Positions 1 through 8,507 of a DNA stretch of 64,000 nucleotides are shown in pieces. The notes under the pieces were generated by a model, which made no database searches, was not told the DNA's origin, and saw nothing but the letters and a program-made list of their open reading frames with translations. The stretch's first letter is position 1. Every line of letters begins with the position of its first letter. The stretch covers positions 134,299 through 198,298 of the forward strand of contig CACKEY010000002.1 of the NCBI GenBank assembly GCA_902599315.1, read 5' to 3'. This stretch comes from an uncultured SAR86 cluster bacterium. Its GTDB lineage: Bacteria > Pseudomonadota > Gammaproteobacteria > Magnimaribacterales > D2472. The position numbers and the translations under genes were made by a program.

Positions 1-1406
1 TATTCAATTGATGCATAACCTTTAGTTGTAGATTTTAATCGATCAAAAAAATCTATAATTACTTCAGCAAGGGGTATTTCGAAGACAATGGAGACTTGAT
101 TGCCAAAATATGTCATTTCTTTTTGGGTGCCTCTTTTTTGAGTACAGAGTGTAATTACGTTTCCAACATAATCTTTCGGCGTTAAAATTGTTGCAATTAC
201 AAAAGGTTCTCTTATTTCATCTACGTTGCTCATTGGAGGTAACTGTGATGGACTGTCACAATCAATGAGCTCACCATCTGTTTTTAAAACCTGATATTGC
301 ACTGAAGGAGCAGAAGAAATTAAACTTAAATCGTATTCTCTCTCTAAGCGCTCGCGAACAACTTCCAAATGTAAGGTTCCTAAAAAGCCGCACCTAAAAC
401 CAAAACCTAATGCATCAGAAACCTCGGGCTCATAGATTAATGCAGAATCATTAAGCACTAATTTGGACAAAGCATCACGAAATTTTTCATACTCATCCGA
501 ATCAACAGTAAACAATGAAGCAAAAACTTTTGGCATAACTTTTTGAAAACCAGGTAATGGACTTGATGAATCATTTCTTGAATCTAAAATTGTATCGCCA
601 ACAGGTGCTCCTTGAATATTTTTTATTCCTGCAACCATATAACCAACTTGGCCAACGTTTAATTCTTTTTTTACAATCTTTTTTGGGGAAAAAATGCCAA
701 CTTGATCAGCTATGTATGATTGCTGAGTTGAATATACCTTTATTTTTTGACCTTCTTTAATAGAACCATTGATAACTTTGATTAAAGAGACAACTCCAAG
801 GTATGCATCGAACCATGAGTCAATAATTAATGCTTCAAAATCTCCGTCAGGATTACCCTCTGGAGAAGGTATATTGTCTACCAAAAGATTAAGAAGTTCT
901 TCTATGCCCTGACCAGTTTTTGCACTCACTAGAGGCGCTGAGGTTGCATCAATCCCTATCATATCTTCGATCTCTTGCTTGACTCTATCTGGCTCAGATT
1001 GAGGTAAATCAATTTTATTGATAACTGCCAACACTTCAAGATTTTGATCTACTGCTGTATAGCAATTTGCTAATGTTTGCGCTTCCACTCCTTGCGACCC
1101 ATCAACAACCAACAAAGCACCCTCACATGCAGATAGAGAACGAGAAACCTCATATGAAAAATCTACATGGCCAGGGGTATCGATAAAGTTCAGTTGATAT
1201 GTTTCTCCATCTCTATCGAAATCAAGAGTTACAGCTTGTGCTTTGATTGTGATTCCACGTTCTCTCTCTATATCCATAGAATCAAGTATTTGTTCAGACA
1301 TTTCTCTTTGTGAAAGACCGCCACAAAATTCTATCAATCGATCAGACAGAGTTGATTTGCCGTGATCGATGTGGGCGATGATTGAGAAATTTCTAATATT
1401 ATCCAT
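1..1406 (-). CDS. lepA: Elongation factor 4 (LepA), C-terminus cut by window edge
   Basis: LepA is a ribosome-dependent GTPase of the EF-G family that acts on stalled or initiating ribosomes. The gene starts at the ATG at 1406 and runs off the left edge, so about 468 of the usual 600 or so residues are present. Reading the minus strand from 1406 shows the G1 loop AHIDHGKST at residues 11-19, then the G3 motif [12 protein letters not shown] and the G4 motif NKIDLPQS, in the right order for a translational GTPase. It lies downstream of rpoE, the anti-sigma gene and the HtrA protease on the same strand, which matches the enterobacterial rpoE-rseABC-lepA order. A hairpin at 1435-1463 separates it from the protease gene. 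The identification is firm; only the C-terminal LepA-specific domain cannot be seen. Confidence 0.96.
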   Translation of the reverse strand, partial: MDNIRNFSIIAHIDHGKSTLSDRLIEFCGGLSQREMSEQILDSMDIERERGITIKAQAVTLDFDRDGETYQLNFIDTPGHVDFSYEVSRSLSACEGALLVVDGSQGVEAQTLANCYTAVDQNLEVLAVINKIDLPQSEPDRVKQEIEDMIGIDATSAPLVSAKTGQGIEELLNLLVDNIPSPEGNPDGDFEALIIDSWFDAYLGVVSLIKVINGSIKEGQKIKVYSTQQSYIADQVGIFSPKKIVKKELNVGQVGYMVAGIKNIQGAPVGDTILDSRNDSSSPLPGFQKVMPKVFASLFTVDSDEYEKFRDALSKLVLNDSALIYEPEVSDALGFGFRCGFLGTLHLEVVRERLEREYDLSLISSAPSVQYQVLKTDGELIDCDSPSQLPPMSNVDEIREPFVIATILTPKDYVGNVITLCTQKRGTQKEMTYFGNQVSIVFEIPLAEVIIDFFDRLKSTTKGYASIE

Positions 1407-1434
1407 CTTCTGTTTAATGCATGACTATTCTATA

Positions 1435-1463
1435 AGAAAAGCTGATCTCTTATCAGCTTTTCT
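1435..1463 (-). terminator. Hairpin between the HtrA protease gene and lepA
   Basis: A perfect 12-bp inverted repeat (AGAAAAGCTGAT / ATCAGCTTTTCT) with a 5-nt loop lies 18 nt past the protease stop codon. On the minus strand the 3' arm ends in CTTTTCT followed by TAT, a modest T-rich tail. It could end or attenuate the sigma-E/protease transcript before lepA; because of the weak T tract some read-through is likely. Confidence 0.6.
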
Positions 1464-1481
1464 GATGCATTTAAGATGAAT

Positions 1482-2879
1482 TTAATCCACTGTTACTGCA
1501 ACAAAGAATCTATTATTATTGCGACGCCCTACAATGGCTAATTTATCACCCTCTTCAAATTCCTCTACAAGATCCTCAAATGATTCAGCATCTTCAATTG
1601 TATGCCGCTTACCTTGAGATATAACTTCGGTAATAATATCCCCTCTTGTCAATTTTCCGTAAGCAGGAGATCCATTGTTTACTCTTAAGACTAATACCCC
1701 GCTTTCAGGATCATTTGGTCGAGAATTTTCCTCAGAAAGATCTTCTATCTTAAGACCAAGCGGATCAGACGAAATTTCGGTTTTTGCAGGAATAAATGTT
1801 CTTTCATCAGCGGGTAATTCTCCGAGAGTGAATTTTAAATTTACATTTTTTCCATCACGAATAATTTTTGCATTTGCTTTTGTTTTTGGTTGAATTCTCC
1901 CAACAACATGAGGTAAATCAGAGCCAAATTTAATCTCTTTTCCATTAAACTCGATAATTACATCTCCGGCTTGCAGGCCTGCATCGTCTCCAGACTCGCC
2001 TTTTTCAACATCAGTGATAAGCGCTCCATAAGGTTTTTCCATGCTCAAAGCCTCAGCAAGATCATTATCAACTTCACCAACTCTTACACCAAGGTATCCT
2101 CTAGCAACGCTTCCATCATTAATAATTTGGCTTGCCACTTCCATAGCAACATCTATTGGTATTGCAAAAGCTAAACCTTGATAGCCTCCGCTTCGTGAGT
2201 AAATTTGTGAATTAATTCCAACAACTCTTCCATTTAAATCAAATAATGGGCCACCAGAATTGCCTGGATTAATGGCAACATCAGTTTGAATAAATGGAAC
2301 GTAATTACCAATATTTTGATTTTGTATACTCCGTCCTTTTGCGCTAACAATTCCTGCGGTAACTGAAAAATCAAATGAAAATGGCGATCCAATTGCAACA
2401 ACCCAATCACCTACTTTTAAATTTTCACTATCGCCTATAGAAACCTTTGGCAAATTTTTACCATCAATTTTTAAGACTGCTAAATCTGAAAGAGGATCTA
2501 TACCAATCACTTCCGCAGAAAACTCTCTCCTATCATTTAAAGACACAGTAATTTCCTCAGCTTCATCTATAACGTGAAAGTTTGTTAGCAAGTATCCACC
2601 TTTAAAAATGAATCCGGAGCCATAAGCAACCGCTTCTCTTGTTTCAGGTTGTTGAGGTTGAGGGAAACCTCTTCCTCTGGGGATGCCAAAGAATCTTTCA
2701 AATTCATCAAAACCCCTTAAAGAATTCTGCATTTTTACCTCTTTACGAGAGGTTATATTCACAACAGCGGGAGCTGATGATTCAACCAAATCAGAAATAT
2801 TAGATGGCAAAGCAGCACTAGTGAGGGATGAAAATGCGATAACAAATAAAATAGCAACCTTATTTAGATACAGCTTCAT
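1482..2879 (-). CDS. mucD: Periplasmic serine protease, HtrA family (DegQ/MucD type)
   Basis: This is a 465-residue HtrA-type protease/chaperone that degrades misfolded envelope proteins. Residues 1-22 form a signal peptide (basic start, hydrophobic core, cut near SAALP). The trypsin-like triad is visible: His102 in TNFHVID, Asp132 in SDLAVLKI and Ser208 in GNSGGPLF. Two PDZ domains follow, at roughly residues 255-345 and 370-460. The length fits DegQ/MucD. It follows the anti-sigma gene with a gap of one base, so it belongs to the rpoE operon as mucD does in Pseudomonas, and sigma-E control is likely. Which of DegP, DegQ or MucD is the closest relative cannot be settled by eye; mucD is chosen from context. 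Confidence 0.93.
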   Translation of the reverse strand: MKLYLNKVAILFVIAFSSLTSAALPSNISDLVESSAPAVVNITSRKEVKMQNSLRGFDEFERFFGIPRGRGFPQPQQPETREAVAYGSGFIFKGGYLLTNFHVIDEAEEITVSLNDRREFSAEVIGIDPLSDLAVLKIDGKNLPKVSIGDSENLKVGDWVVAIGSPFSFDFSVTAGIVSAKGRSIQNQNIGNYVPFIQTDVAINPGNSGGPLFDLNGRVVGINSQIYSRSGGYQGLAFAIPIDVAMEVASQIINDGSVARGYLGVRVGEVDNDLAEALSMEKPYGALITDVEKGESGDDAGLQAGDVIIEFNGKEIKFGSDLPHVVGRIQPKTKANAKIIRDGKNVNLKFTLGELPADERTFIPAKTEISSDPLGLKIEDLSEENSRPNDPESGVLVLRVNNGSPAYGKLTRGDIITEVISQGKRHTIEDAESFEDLVEEFEEGDKLAIVGRRNNNRFFVAVTVD

Positions 2880-2880
2880 A

Positions 2881-3573
2881 TTAGTTCCTTTGATAAATTG
2901 ATTGAATCATCTGATCTGCTATTGATGGGGGAATATCTCCGTAAGCAGTCAAGAGCCTGCCATCTTTTAAGGGTATTAAATATATCCAATTATTATTTGC
3001 TTTAAAGTATTTTACATTTTTAATACCTAGTTGTTTATTTTCAAGATGAAAAAATAAATTATTTCTTCCATTTGAATATTGATTAGGATTATTTGGACTT
3101 ACAGAAAAGCCAACTGGAATCCAATTTTTAGAAAGCTGTTGGGATTTATTTGATTGATTCGATTGCATTATTTGAATCATGTGCTCCATTATATTTTGAT
3201 CAGCATTAAGCAATTGAATTTTAGCTTGATCACTTGAAATTGCAGAAGATAGCCGAAATGAAGTCTCCTTATCAACCTTAAATCTGTCATCATCAAACTG
3301 ATATAAAACAATTAGAGTAAGCAAAACTGTTGCAGCTGCTGTTACTAAATTAGTAAATAGTGGATTAAGTTTTCTGTAATAATTTTGAAGGTATGTGATT
3401 TTTGATTTTTGCTGCTCAGAATGCCTTTGCATCAATTCAGAAATCAATCCAAATTTATAAAAGGCATTTCTCATGCTCTCATCGGAATCCATCTTCTTTA
3501 TAATTTCTTGCATTTCATTTTGTGACAACTCGCCGTCATACAATGCAGACATTTTTTCTAAATTTTTATCCAT
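2881..3573 (-). CDS. rseA: Anti-sigma-E factor RseA/MucA-like, with RseB-like periplasmic domain
   Basis: This 230-residue membrane protein probably holds sigma-E inactive. Residues 1-60 resemble the RseA cytoplasmic domain (LSALYDGEL-type start, acidic, helical). A single membrane segment lies at about 73-92, preceded by basic residues, giving a cytoplasmic N-terminus and periplasmic C-terminus. The periplasmic part has a linker (about 95-148) and then residues 150-228 that resemble the C-terminal domain of RseB/MucB: NWIPVGF, then QYSNGRNNLFF, then GDIPPSIADQMIQSI, compared with the WLPxGF, YSDGLxxFSV and GELPPxxAxRI blocks of RseB. No separate rseB or rseC is present. It overlaps the end of rpoE by 8 nt, so the two are translationally coupled. 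The RseA role is strongly supported by position; the RseB-like domain is an inference from motifs. Confidence 0.82.
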   Translation of the reverse strand: MDKNLEKMSALYDGELSQNEMQEIIKKMDSDESMRNAFYKFGLISELMQRHSEQQKSKITYLQNYYRKLNPLFTNLVTAAATVLLTLIVLYQFDDDRFKVDKETSFRLSSAISSDQAKIQLLNADQNIMEHMIQIMQSNQSNKSQQLSKNWIPVGFSVSPNNPNQYSNGRNNLFFHLENKQLGIKNVKYFKANNNWIYLIPLKDGRLLTAYGDIPPSIADQMIQSIYQRN

Positions 3574-4135
3574 TTAAAATATTCTCCTGATTCATAAATT
3601 CTAGTATTAGTTGCCTTGCTCTAAAAATTCTTGATCTTACTGTACCGATTGGACAATTGAGTATCTTGGCTATTTCATCATATGTTCTGCCCTCTATCTC
3701 CCTTAATGTAAAAGCAGTTTTTGTATCCTCATCAAGGCTTTGGATGAATTGCATCATTTTAATTTCAGACTCAGCTGCGATTAATTCTGTTTCAGGAGAT
3801 CGATATTCTGGAAAATCATACTGATCTTGATCTAAGCTTTCTGTAAACTTTGAATTTTTGGAAAATCTACTTGCAAAATCATTCTTTGCTAAATTAATTC
3901 CTATTCTGTAAATCCATGTAAATAGAGAGCTTTCACCTTTAAAAGTATTGATTTTCTGCCAGACTTTAATAAATGTTTTTTGACATAATTCTTCAGCATG
4001 ATCCTTTGACTTAGTATATCCAGTCAAAACTGACATAAGTTTAGGAGTATATTTCAATACCAAAGCCTCAAAGGCCATTTCATTTCCAGCTTTTATTTCA
4101 TTAATTAACATTTCATCTCCTTTACTAACTCCCAT
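3566..4135 (-). CDS. rpoE: RNA polymerase sigma-E factor (ECF family)
   Basis: This is the envelope-stress sigma factor. Region 2 shows FxGESSLFTWIYRIGINLAKND, with the core-binding and -10 residues, and region 4 shows LREIEGRTYDEIAKILNCPIGTVRSRIFRAR, the -35-binding helix-turn-helix typical of RpoE/AlgU. An open frame extends to a TTG at 4159, but the ATG at 4135 has GAGG six bases upstream and gives 189 residues, aligning start-to-start with E. coli RpoE (191). A second ATG at 4111 has an even better AAAGGAG and could be used if transcription begins close to 4146. The gene precedes and overlaps the anti-sigma gene, and the protease and lepA follow. Confidence 0.95.
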   Translation of the reverse strand: MGVSKGDEMLINEIKAGNEMAFEALVLKYTPKLMSVLTGYTKSKDHAEELCQKTFIKVWQKINTFKGESSLFTWIYRIGINLAKNDFASRFSKNSKFTESLDQDQYDFPEYRSPETELIAAESEIKMMQFIQSLDEDTKTAFTLREIEGRTYDEIAKILNCPIGTVRSRIFRARQLILEFMNQENILNG

Positions 4136-4151
4136 CAGATTCCTCACGAGC

Positions 4152-4179
4152 TTTGACAAAGAGAAAATCGAATAGTTTC
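4152..4179 (-). promoter_or_regulatory. Possible sigma-E-type autoregulatory promoter of rpoE
   Basis: On the minus strand GAAACT (4179-4174) is followed after 17 nt by TCAAA (4156-4152). This resembles the sigma-E pattern GGAACTT, 16-17 nt, TCAAA/TCTGA and sits directly in front of rpoE, where RpoE autoregulation is common. The match to the -35 is imperfect, so this is tentative. Confidence 0.33.
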
Positions 4180-4426
4180 ACTTGTGTATAAAGTTTTTTA
4201 AATTATTTAAGATAAATTTTTCTTTATCAGGGCTATTAAGAGACTGATTTTTAAAAATAAAATCATATAGGGGTTGATCATCAAGATCTAGAATACTGTT
4301 AAACATCTCAAAATCTTCTTTTGAAAGAGATTCCAAATTATTTTCACTGTATCTCCTAAATAAAAGATCCAGCTCTCTGAGCCCTCTTCTGCACTTCCAT
4401 TTTGTTTTATTTATTTCTGTATTCAT
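4178..4426 (-). CDS. sdhE: Succinate dehydrogenase flavinylation factor SdhE
   Basis: SdhE (YgfY/Sdh5) helps attach FAD covalently to the SdhA subunit. This 82-residue protein has the diagnostic CRRGLRELDLLFRRY at residues 12-26, containing the RGxxE motif needed for flavinylation, in an all-helical small protein of the expected length. It lies upstream of rpoE on the same strand and is divergent from ygfZ with only 45 bp between them, an arrangement also seen near sdhE in other gammaproteobacteria. Its client SdhA is encoded at the far right of this window. Confidence 0.92.
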   Translation of the reverse strand: MNTEINKTKWKCRRGLRELDLLFRRYSENNLESLSKEDFEMFNSILDLDDQPLYDFIFKNQSLNSPDKEKFILNNLKNFIHK

Positions 4427-4471
4427 TTTCTAAGCTAATGTAATATCTCTATTAAAAATTTTTATAATTAA

Positions 4472-5224
4472 TTGTTAAATTCTGAGCTATTAAAATTCGG
4501 AGCCGTTAATCTTGATAACGTAACTGTAATTCATCTAGATGGTGATTTTGACTCTGTCTTAACACTTTTACAAGGACAGGTAACATCTGATTGCACTCAA
4601 ATAACTAACCAATTTGGCCAGATATCATCATTATGTGATGAAAAAGGGTTTGTTCTATGTAATTTTGAAATTATTTTCGACAAAAATAGATGGCTAATAA
4701 TTATCGAGAAATCTTCAAAAGGTATTTTCTTGGACGAAATAAGTAAATTTTTACCATTTTACAAAGTTTCAGCAGTACTCCTTGATTTGAAAGTTACTGG
4801 AGTTACAAGAAATAAAGATGAAAATATACTTTCAGATGAGCACATCATTTTTCAGTCAGATGAAGCATTATTATCTTTAATCATTGCAAATGACAAAAAA
4901 ATTAAGAATGTTCTTGAGCTGATTGATTGGGCTTTTAATAGAAAGCTTTTAGGAGATCATCAAATTAACTTCAATGAAAAAGGAAAATATAGGCCGCATG
5001 AACTTGGTCAGCACATTACAAGGGTGAGTTTTAAGAAAGGATGTTTTAAGGGTCAAGAGATCATTGCTCGTATGGAGTATCTTGGTAAATTGAAAAAAGA
5101 AACAAGGTTGATTGTTTATTCAAAAAAAGAGGAAGTATCAGAATTTACAATTATTGGAAAAACATACCAAGATAAAGATAAGTTTTTTTCATCATGTCTT
5201 GGCAATATAAATAGTTTTATATAG
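4472..5224 (+). CDS. ygfZ: Folate-binding protein YgfZ (Fe-S cluster assembly/repair)
   Basis: YgfZ is a tetrahydrofolate-binding relative of GcvT that supports assembly or repair of some Fe-S enzymes. The hallmark KGCxxGQE appears as KKGCFKGQEI at residues 188-197, with the key Cys at 191. The N-terminal part has the family pattern LQGQVTSD (33-40) and DEKGFVLCNF. At 250 residues it is shorter than the E. coli protein (326), mainly in the C-terminal beta-barrel region. The start is a TTG at 4472 with no clear ribosome-binding site and no nearby upstream ATG, so the N-terminus is the least certain part. It is divergent from sdhE. Confidence 0.88.
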   Translation: MLNSELLKFGAVNLDNVTVIHLDGDFDSVLTLLQGQVTSDCTQITNQFGQISSLCDEKGFVLCNFEIIFDKNRWLIIIEKSSKGIFLDEISKFLPFYKVSAVLLDLKVTGVTRNKDENILSDEHIIFQSDEALLSLIIANDKKIKNVLELIDWAFNRKLLGDHQINFNEKGKYRPHELGQHITRVSFKKGCFKGQEIIARMEYLGKLKKETRLIVYSKKEEVSEFTIIGKTYQDKDKFFSSCLGNINSFI

Positions 5225-5231
5225 AAACTAA

Positions 5232-5906
5232 CTATTTTAATTGCCAATCTATCTCATCAGCTCCTTCTCGTTTTAAAATATTATTAATTTTTGAAAAGTG
5301 CTTACATCCAAAAAATCCTCTATTGGCGGAAAGAGGAGATGGATGAGAGGTTTCTAAAATTTCATTATTTTTTTTATCGATTAAAGTATATTTTTTTTGA
5401 GCAGATTTACCCCATAGAACAAAAATCATATCTCCTCTCTTGCTCAATTGATTGATAATTTTATCTGTCAATTTATCCCAGCCTAATGTTGAATGAGAAT
5501 TTGGTCTACCCATCTCAACTGTTAATGAAGAGTTTAAAAGCAAAACTTTTTGTTGGGCCCAATAGGTCAAATCACCATGTGAGGGAATAGGTATATTTAA
5601 ATCATTTTTAAGTTCAACAAAAATATTTTTTAGGGACGGAGGAATTGGTATTTCTTGGTTTACAGAAAAGGATAGTCCATTTGCTTGGCCAAAACCATGA
5701 TAAGGATCCTGTCCTAGAATTAATACTTTTACATCTTTGAAGCTTACTAAATTTAAAGCGCGAAATATGAGATTATTTGGAGGAAAAATGGTAACTTTTT
5801 CTTCTTGATTTTGAATTAATTTCGATTCTATATCCGACAAAAATTTCGAACAAAATCCTTTGCCAAGGGGCTCTAACCATGCATCAGGAAAACTTAAAAT
5901 ACTCAA
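5232..5906 (-). CDS. ung: Uracil-DNA glycosylase, family 1
   Basis: Ung removes uracil from DNA at the start of base-excision repair. All family-1 motifs are present: the water-activating GQDPYHG (Asp67), LLLNSSLTVE, the Asn-containing FVLWG, and SHPSPLSANRGFFGC with the catalytic His. At 224 residues it matches the family length. It converges on ygfZ (7 nt between stop codons) and starts at an ATG at 5906, 28 nt downstream of a DnaA-box palindrome. Confidence 0.97.
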   Translation of the reverse strand: MSILSFPDAWLEPLGKGFCSKFLSDIESKLIQNQEEKVTIFPPNNLIFRALNLVSFKDVKVLILGQDPYHGFGQANGLSFSVNQEIPIPPSLKNIFVELKNDLNIPIPSHGDLTYWAQQKVLLLNSSLTVEMGRPNSHSTLGWDKLTDKIINQLSKRGDMIFVLWGKSAQKKYTLIDKKNNEILETSHPSPLSANRGFFGCKHFSKINNILKREGADEIDWQLK

Positions 5907-6211
5907 AAAATTTCTCTTTAAAAATGCTTAAATTTTATCCACAGAAACTGTGGATAAAGCTTGGGATAACTTAATTTTCTTATATTTTAGACTTATTTGT
6001 AAAGGTTTTATCTAAATTGATCAAAAACTAATCAATTCCTAATAAAAATACCTTATATCAGTAGTTTACAATGAAAATGACCTGAATTTGCAGTTTTGAT
6101 TGGAAGAAATACTAGACTCCAAATAACACTTTTTTGTTTTGTGGGCAAGTATTTTTTTAAAAAAAAATAAACTAGAATAGATTCTCTTTATACCTACCAT
6201 AAATTTTCCAT
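5907..6211. other. Divergent intergenic region between ung and the OYE gene
   Basis: This 305-bp AT-rich gap holds promoters for ung (leftwards) and the flavin oxidoreductase (rightwards). Besides the DnaA-box palindrome it contains a 7-bp inverted repeat, AATTGAT (6015-6021) and ATCAATT (6031-6037). I see no convincing coding region or RNA gene. Confidence 0.6.
5934..5958. promoter_or_regulatory. Head-to-head pair of perfect DnaA boxes
   Basis: TTATCCACA at 5935-5943 faces its exact reverse TGTGGATAA at 5949-5957, within an 11-bp perfect inverted repeat with a 3-nt spacer (AAA). Both match the DnaA-box consensus TTATNCACA. A weaker copy (TTGGGATAA) follows at 5961-5969. There is no T tract after the palindrome, so it is not a terminator. 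Confidence 0.6.
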
Positions 6212-7318
6212 ATGAATAACCAAAAAAACATTCTTTTTTCAGAATATGACATGAATGGTTTAAGTCTAAGAAATAGAGTTGTAATGGCTCCAATGACAAG
6301 AAATTTTTCCCCTAATGGAGTGCCTAAAGATTACGCTCCAACCTACTATGCTAGGAGGGCTCATGGAGGTGTAGGATTGATCATTACCGAGGGAGTTGAA
6401 GTTAGTCATCATGCTGCTAGCGGCTATCCGAATTGTCCAAACTTAGAATCTGATGATGCTAAAAGAATGTGGGAAAAAGTTGTTAACGAAGTTCATAAAA
6501 ATAATTCATCTATCTTCTGTCAATTATGGCATGTGGGCGGAATAAGAAAACCTGGTATGCCACCTAATCCAGAAGTTCCTGGATTCACTCCATCTGGTTA
6601 TGTGCGCCCAGGAAAAAAAGTAGCACATGAAATGTCTCATGAAGAAATACAAGAATTAATAAATATTTATTCCGAGGATACAAAAGCTTGCGAGGAGCTC
6701 GGATTTGATGGAGTAGAAATTCATGGAGCACATGGATATTTAATAGATCAGTTTTTTTGGGATCAAATAAATCACAGAGACGATGAATATGGAGGTTCCA
6801 TTAAGAACAGATCCAGATTTGCATCAGAAATTCTTCAAGCAGCAAAGTCGAATACATCTGAGAATTTCAAAGTTGGAATTAGGATTTCTCAATGGAAGCA
6901 ACAAGACTATGATGCCAAAATAACATCTGAGCCTCATGAGCTGAATGAATTCTTTCAAATATTAAAAAGTGCAGGTGCAGATTTTGTGCATTGCAGTAAT
7001 CGACGTTTTTGGGAAGGGGAATTCGAACCTAACGGTCTTAACTTAGCAGGAGTTGCAAAAATGGCAACGGGGCTTCCAACCATCAGCGTAGGAAGCGTTG
7101 GTTTAGATAAAGATTTTATTAAGCTTTATGCTGGCGATCATCAAACGCAAACGGTCGATCTAAAAACCCTTCATGAAAAGTTAAATAAATCAGAATTTGA
7201 TCTCATCGCAGTTGGAAGAGCCCTTTTATCTGACCCAGATTGGGCGAATAAAGTTCAAGATGGTTTAGAGGATCAAATTGTACCGTTTGATAAAAGTTTT
7301 GTGGAAAATTATGTCTAA
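6212..7318 (+). CDS. NADH:flavin oxidoreductase, Old Yellow Enzyme family
   Basis: This 368-residue FMN-dependent ene-reductase-like TIM barrel would reduce activated C=C bonds of enones or related electrophiles. The N-terminal strand LRNRVVMAPMTRNF binds FMN; YYARRAHGGVGLIITEG and the substrate-binding pair in EIHGAHGYLIDQFF follow, then DDEYGGSIKNRSRF, SVGS and VGRALLSDPDW, all in family order. The HxxH form of the substrate pair (HGAHG) is seen in many bacterial members. It is a single gene with its own promoter region, converging on serA with a 10-nt gap. The natural substrate cannot be told from sequence. Confidence 0.9.
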   Translation: MNNQKNILFSEYDMNGLSLRNRVVMAPMTRNFSPNGVPKDYAPTYYARRAHGGVGLIITEGVEVSHHAASGYPNCPNLESDDAKRMWEKVVNEVHKNNSSIFCQLWHVGGIRKPGMPPNPEVPGFTPSGYVRPGKKVAHEMSHEEIQELINIYSEDTKACEELGFDGVEIHGAHGYLIDQFFWDQINHRDDEYGGSIKNRSRFASEILQAAKSNTSENFKVGIRISQWKQQDYDAKITSEPHELNEFFQILKSAGADFVHCSNRRFWEGEFEPNGLNLAGVAKMATGLPTISVGSVGLDKDFIKLYAGDHQTQTVDLKTLHEKLNKSEFDLIAVGRALLSDPDWANKVQDGLEDQIVPFDKSFVENYV

Positions 7319-7328
7319 TTTTAGAAGC

Positions 7329-8507
7329 TCATATACTCAGCGATCTTACGCTCAACACATGCTCCACAGATTCAAGCTGCTGAATAAGCTCAGAACTGGC
7401 CTCAAGCTCTAGATCAATCAAATTGATAGCTATCTTATCCTTGCTTTTATTAGTCATTTCAGCAATGTTAATACCACATTCAGCAATAGAATCAGTTATT
7501 TTGCTAATCATACCTGGTTCATTGTGATTGATTATCACTAGACGATGATGAGTGCCTCTCGACAAAGAAATTCTTGGAAAATTCACAGAATTAACGATTG
7601 TGCCATGTTTCAGGTAGTTGACCATCTGATTTGCAGCCATAACAGCGCAGTTTATTTCAGCTTCTTTTGTACTCGCCCCCAAGTGAGGTAAAAGCACCAC
7701 ATCATTCTTTTCAGCAGAACGCTTTATGAGTTCAGGAGTTGGGAAATCAGTAACAAACCTTCCTAAATTCCCAGTTTCAAGTTCTTCTATCACATCAGCA
7801 GTATTTACAATCCCGCCCCTTGATAAATTGATCAGCCTTGCTCCTTTTTTGAATTTGTTTAGATTTGATTTATTGATAAGGTTTTTTGTTTCCTCCGCAA
7901 GAGGAACATGAAGTGAAACATAGTCAGAATGCTGCAACAGCTCATCCATTGTTTCAGCTTTTCCAACCTCTCGAGGAAGCCTCCATGCACTCTCTATTGA
8001 AATATATGGATCATATCCGATCAATTTCATTCCAAGTGTTTGAGCGGCCTGAGCAAGCATCGACCCAATCGACCCTAATCCAATAATTCCAAGTGTTTTT
8101 CCATCGAGCTCATTACCTGCAAAGCTCTTCTTTTGAGCTTCCATTGCATTATTAAGTCCCTTGGAATCTTTAAGATCAAGTTTTTTTGCAAACTCAATGC
8201 CTTCAATTATACCTCGTGAGGATAGCAACATGCCGCATATCACTAGCTCTTTTACAGCATTTGCATTTGCTCCTGGAGTATTAAATACAACTATTCCTTG
8301 TTTGGTTGCCTCATTTATAGGGATGTTGTTTGTGCCGGCGCCTGCTCGAGCAACACATTTTAAATTTTCCCCAAAATCTTCTTCCGTAAGTGCATGACTT
8401 CTTAGCAGTAAACCATCTGGATTCTCGGGGACCTCTTGAAAATTATTTTCGCGTAAAATCTCAAGGCCATCCTCTGCAATATTATTAAAAGTTTTAAAAT
8501 TAAACAT
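7329..8507 (-). CDS. serA: D-3-phosphoglycerate dehydrogenase with ACT domain
   Basis: SerA carries out the first step of serine synthesis, oxidising 3-phosphoglycerate with NAD. The D-isomer 2-hydroxyacid dehydrogenase fold is clear: ARAGAGTNNI, the NAD motif GIIGLGSIGSMLAQAA (about 141-156), NLSRGGIV with the catalytic Arg, and LLPHLGASTKEAE with the catalytic His. The C-terminal 75 residues form an ACT domain (HHRLVIINHNEPGMISKITDSIAECGINIAEM), the usual serine-binding feedback site. At 392 residues it is the short single-ACT type, close to E. coli SerA (410). Confidence 0.94.
   Translation of the reverse strand: MFNFKTFNNIAEDGLEILRENNFQEVPENPDGLLLRSHALTEEDFGENLKCVARAGAGTNNIPINEATKQGIVVFNTPGANANAVKELVICGMLLSSRGIIEGIEFAKKLDLKDSKGLNNAMEAQKKSFAGNELDGKTLGIIGLGSIGSMLAQAAQTLGMKLIGYDPYISIESAWRLPREVGKAETMDELLQHSDYVSLHVPLAEETKNLINKSNLNKFKKGARLINLSRGGIVNTADVIEELETGNLGRFVTDFPTPELIKRSAEKNDVVLLPHLGASTKEAEINCAVMAANQMVNYLKHGTIVNSVNFPRISLSRGTHHRLVIINHNEPGMISKITDSIAECGINIAEMTNKSKDKIAINLIDLELEASSELIQQLESVEHVLSVRSLSI

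Noticed and set aside
2881-3573. Frameshifted remains of separate rseA and rseB
   Set aside because: The frame is intact and continuous through the membrane segment into the C-terminal domain, so this is one protein rather than a broken pair.
5934-5958. Palindrome read as an intrinsic terminator
   Set aside because: No gene ends next to it and no T run follows either arm; the arms are exact DnaA boxes.
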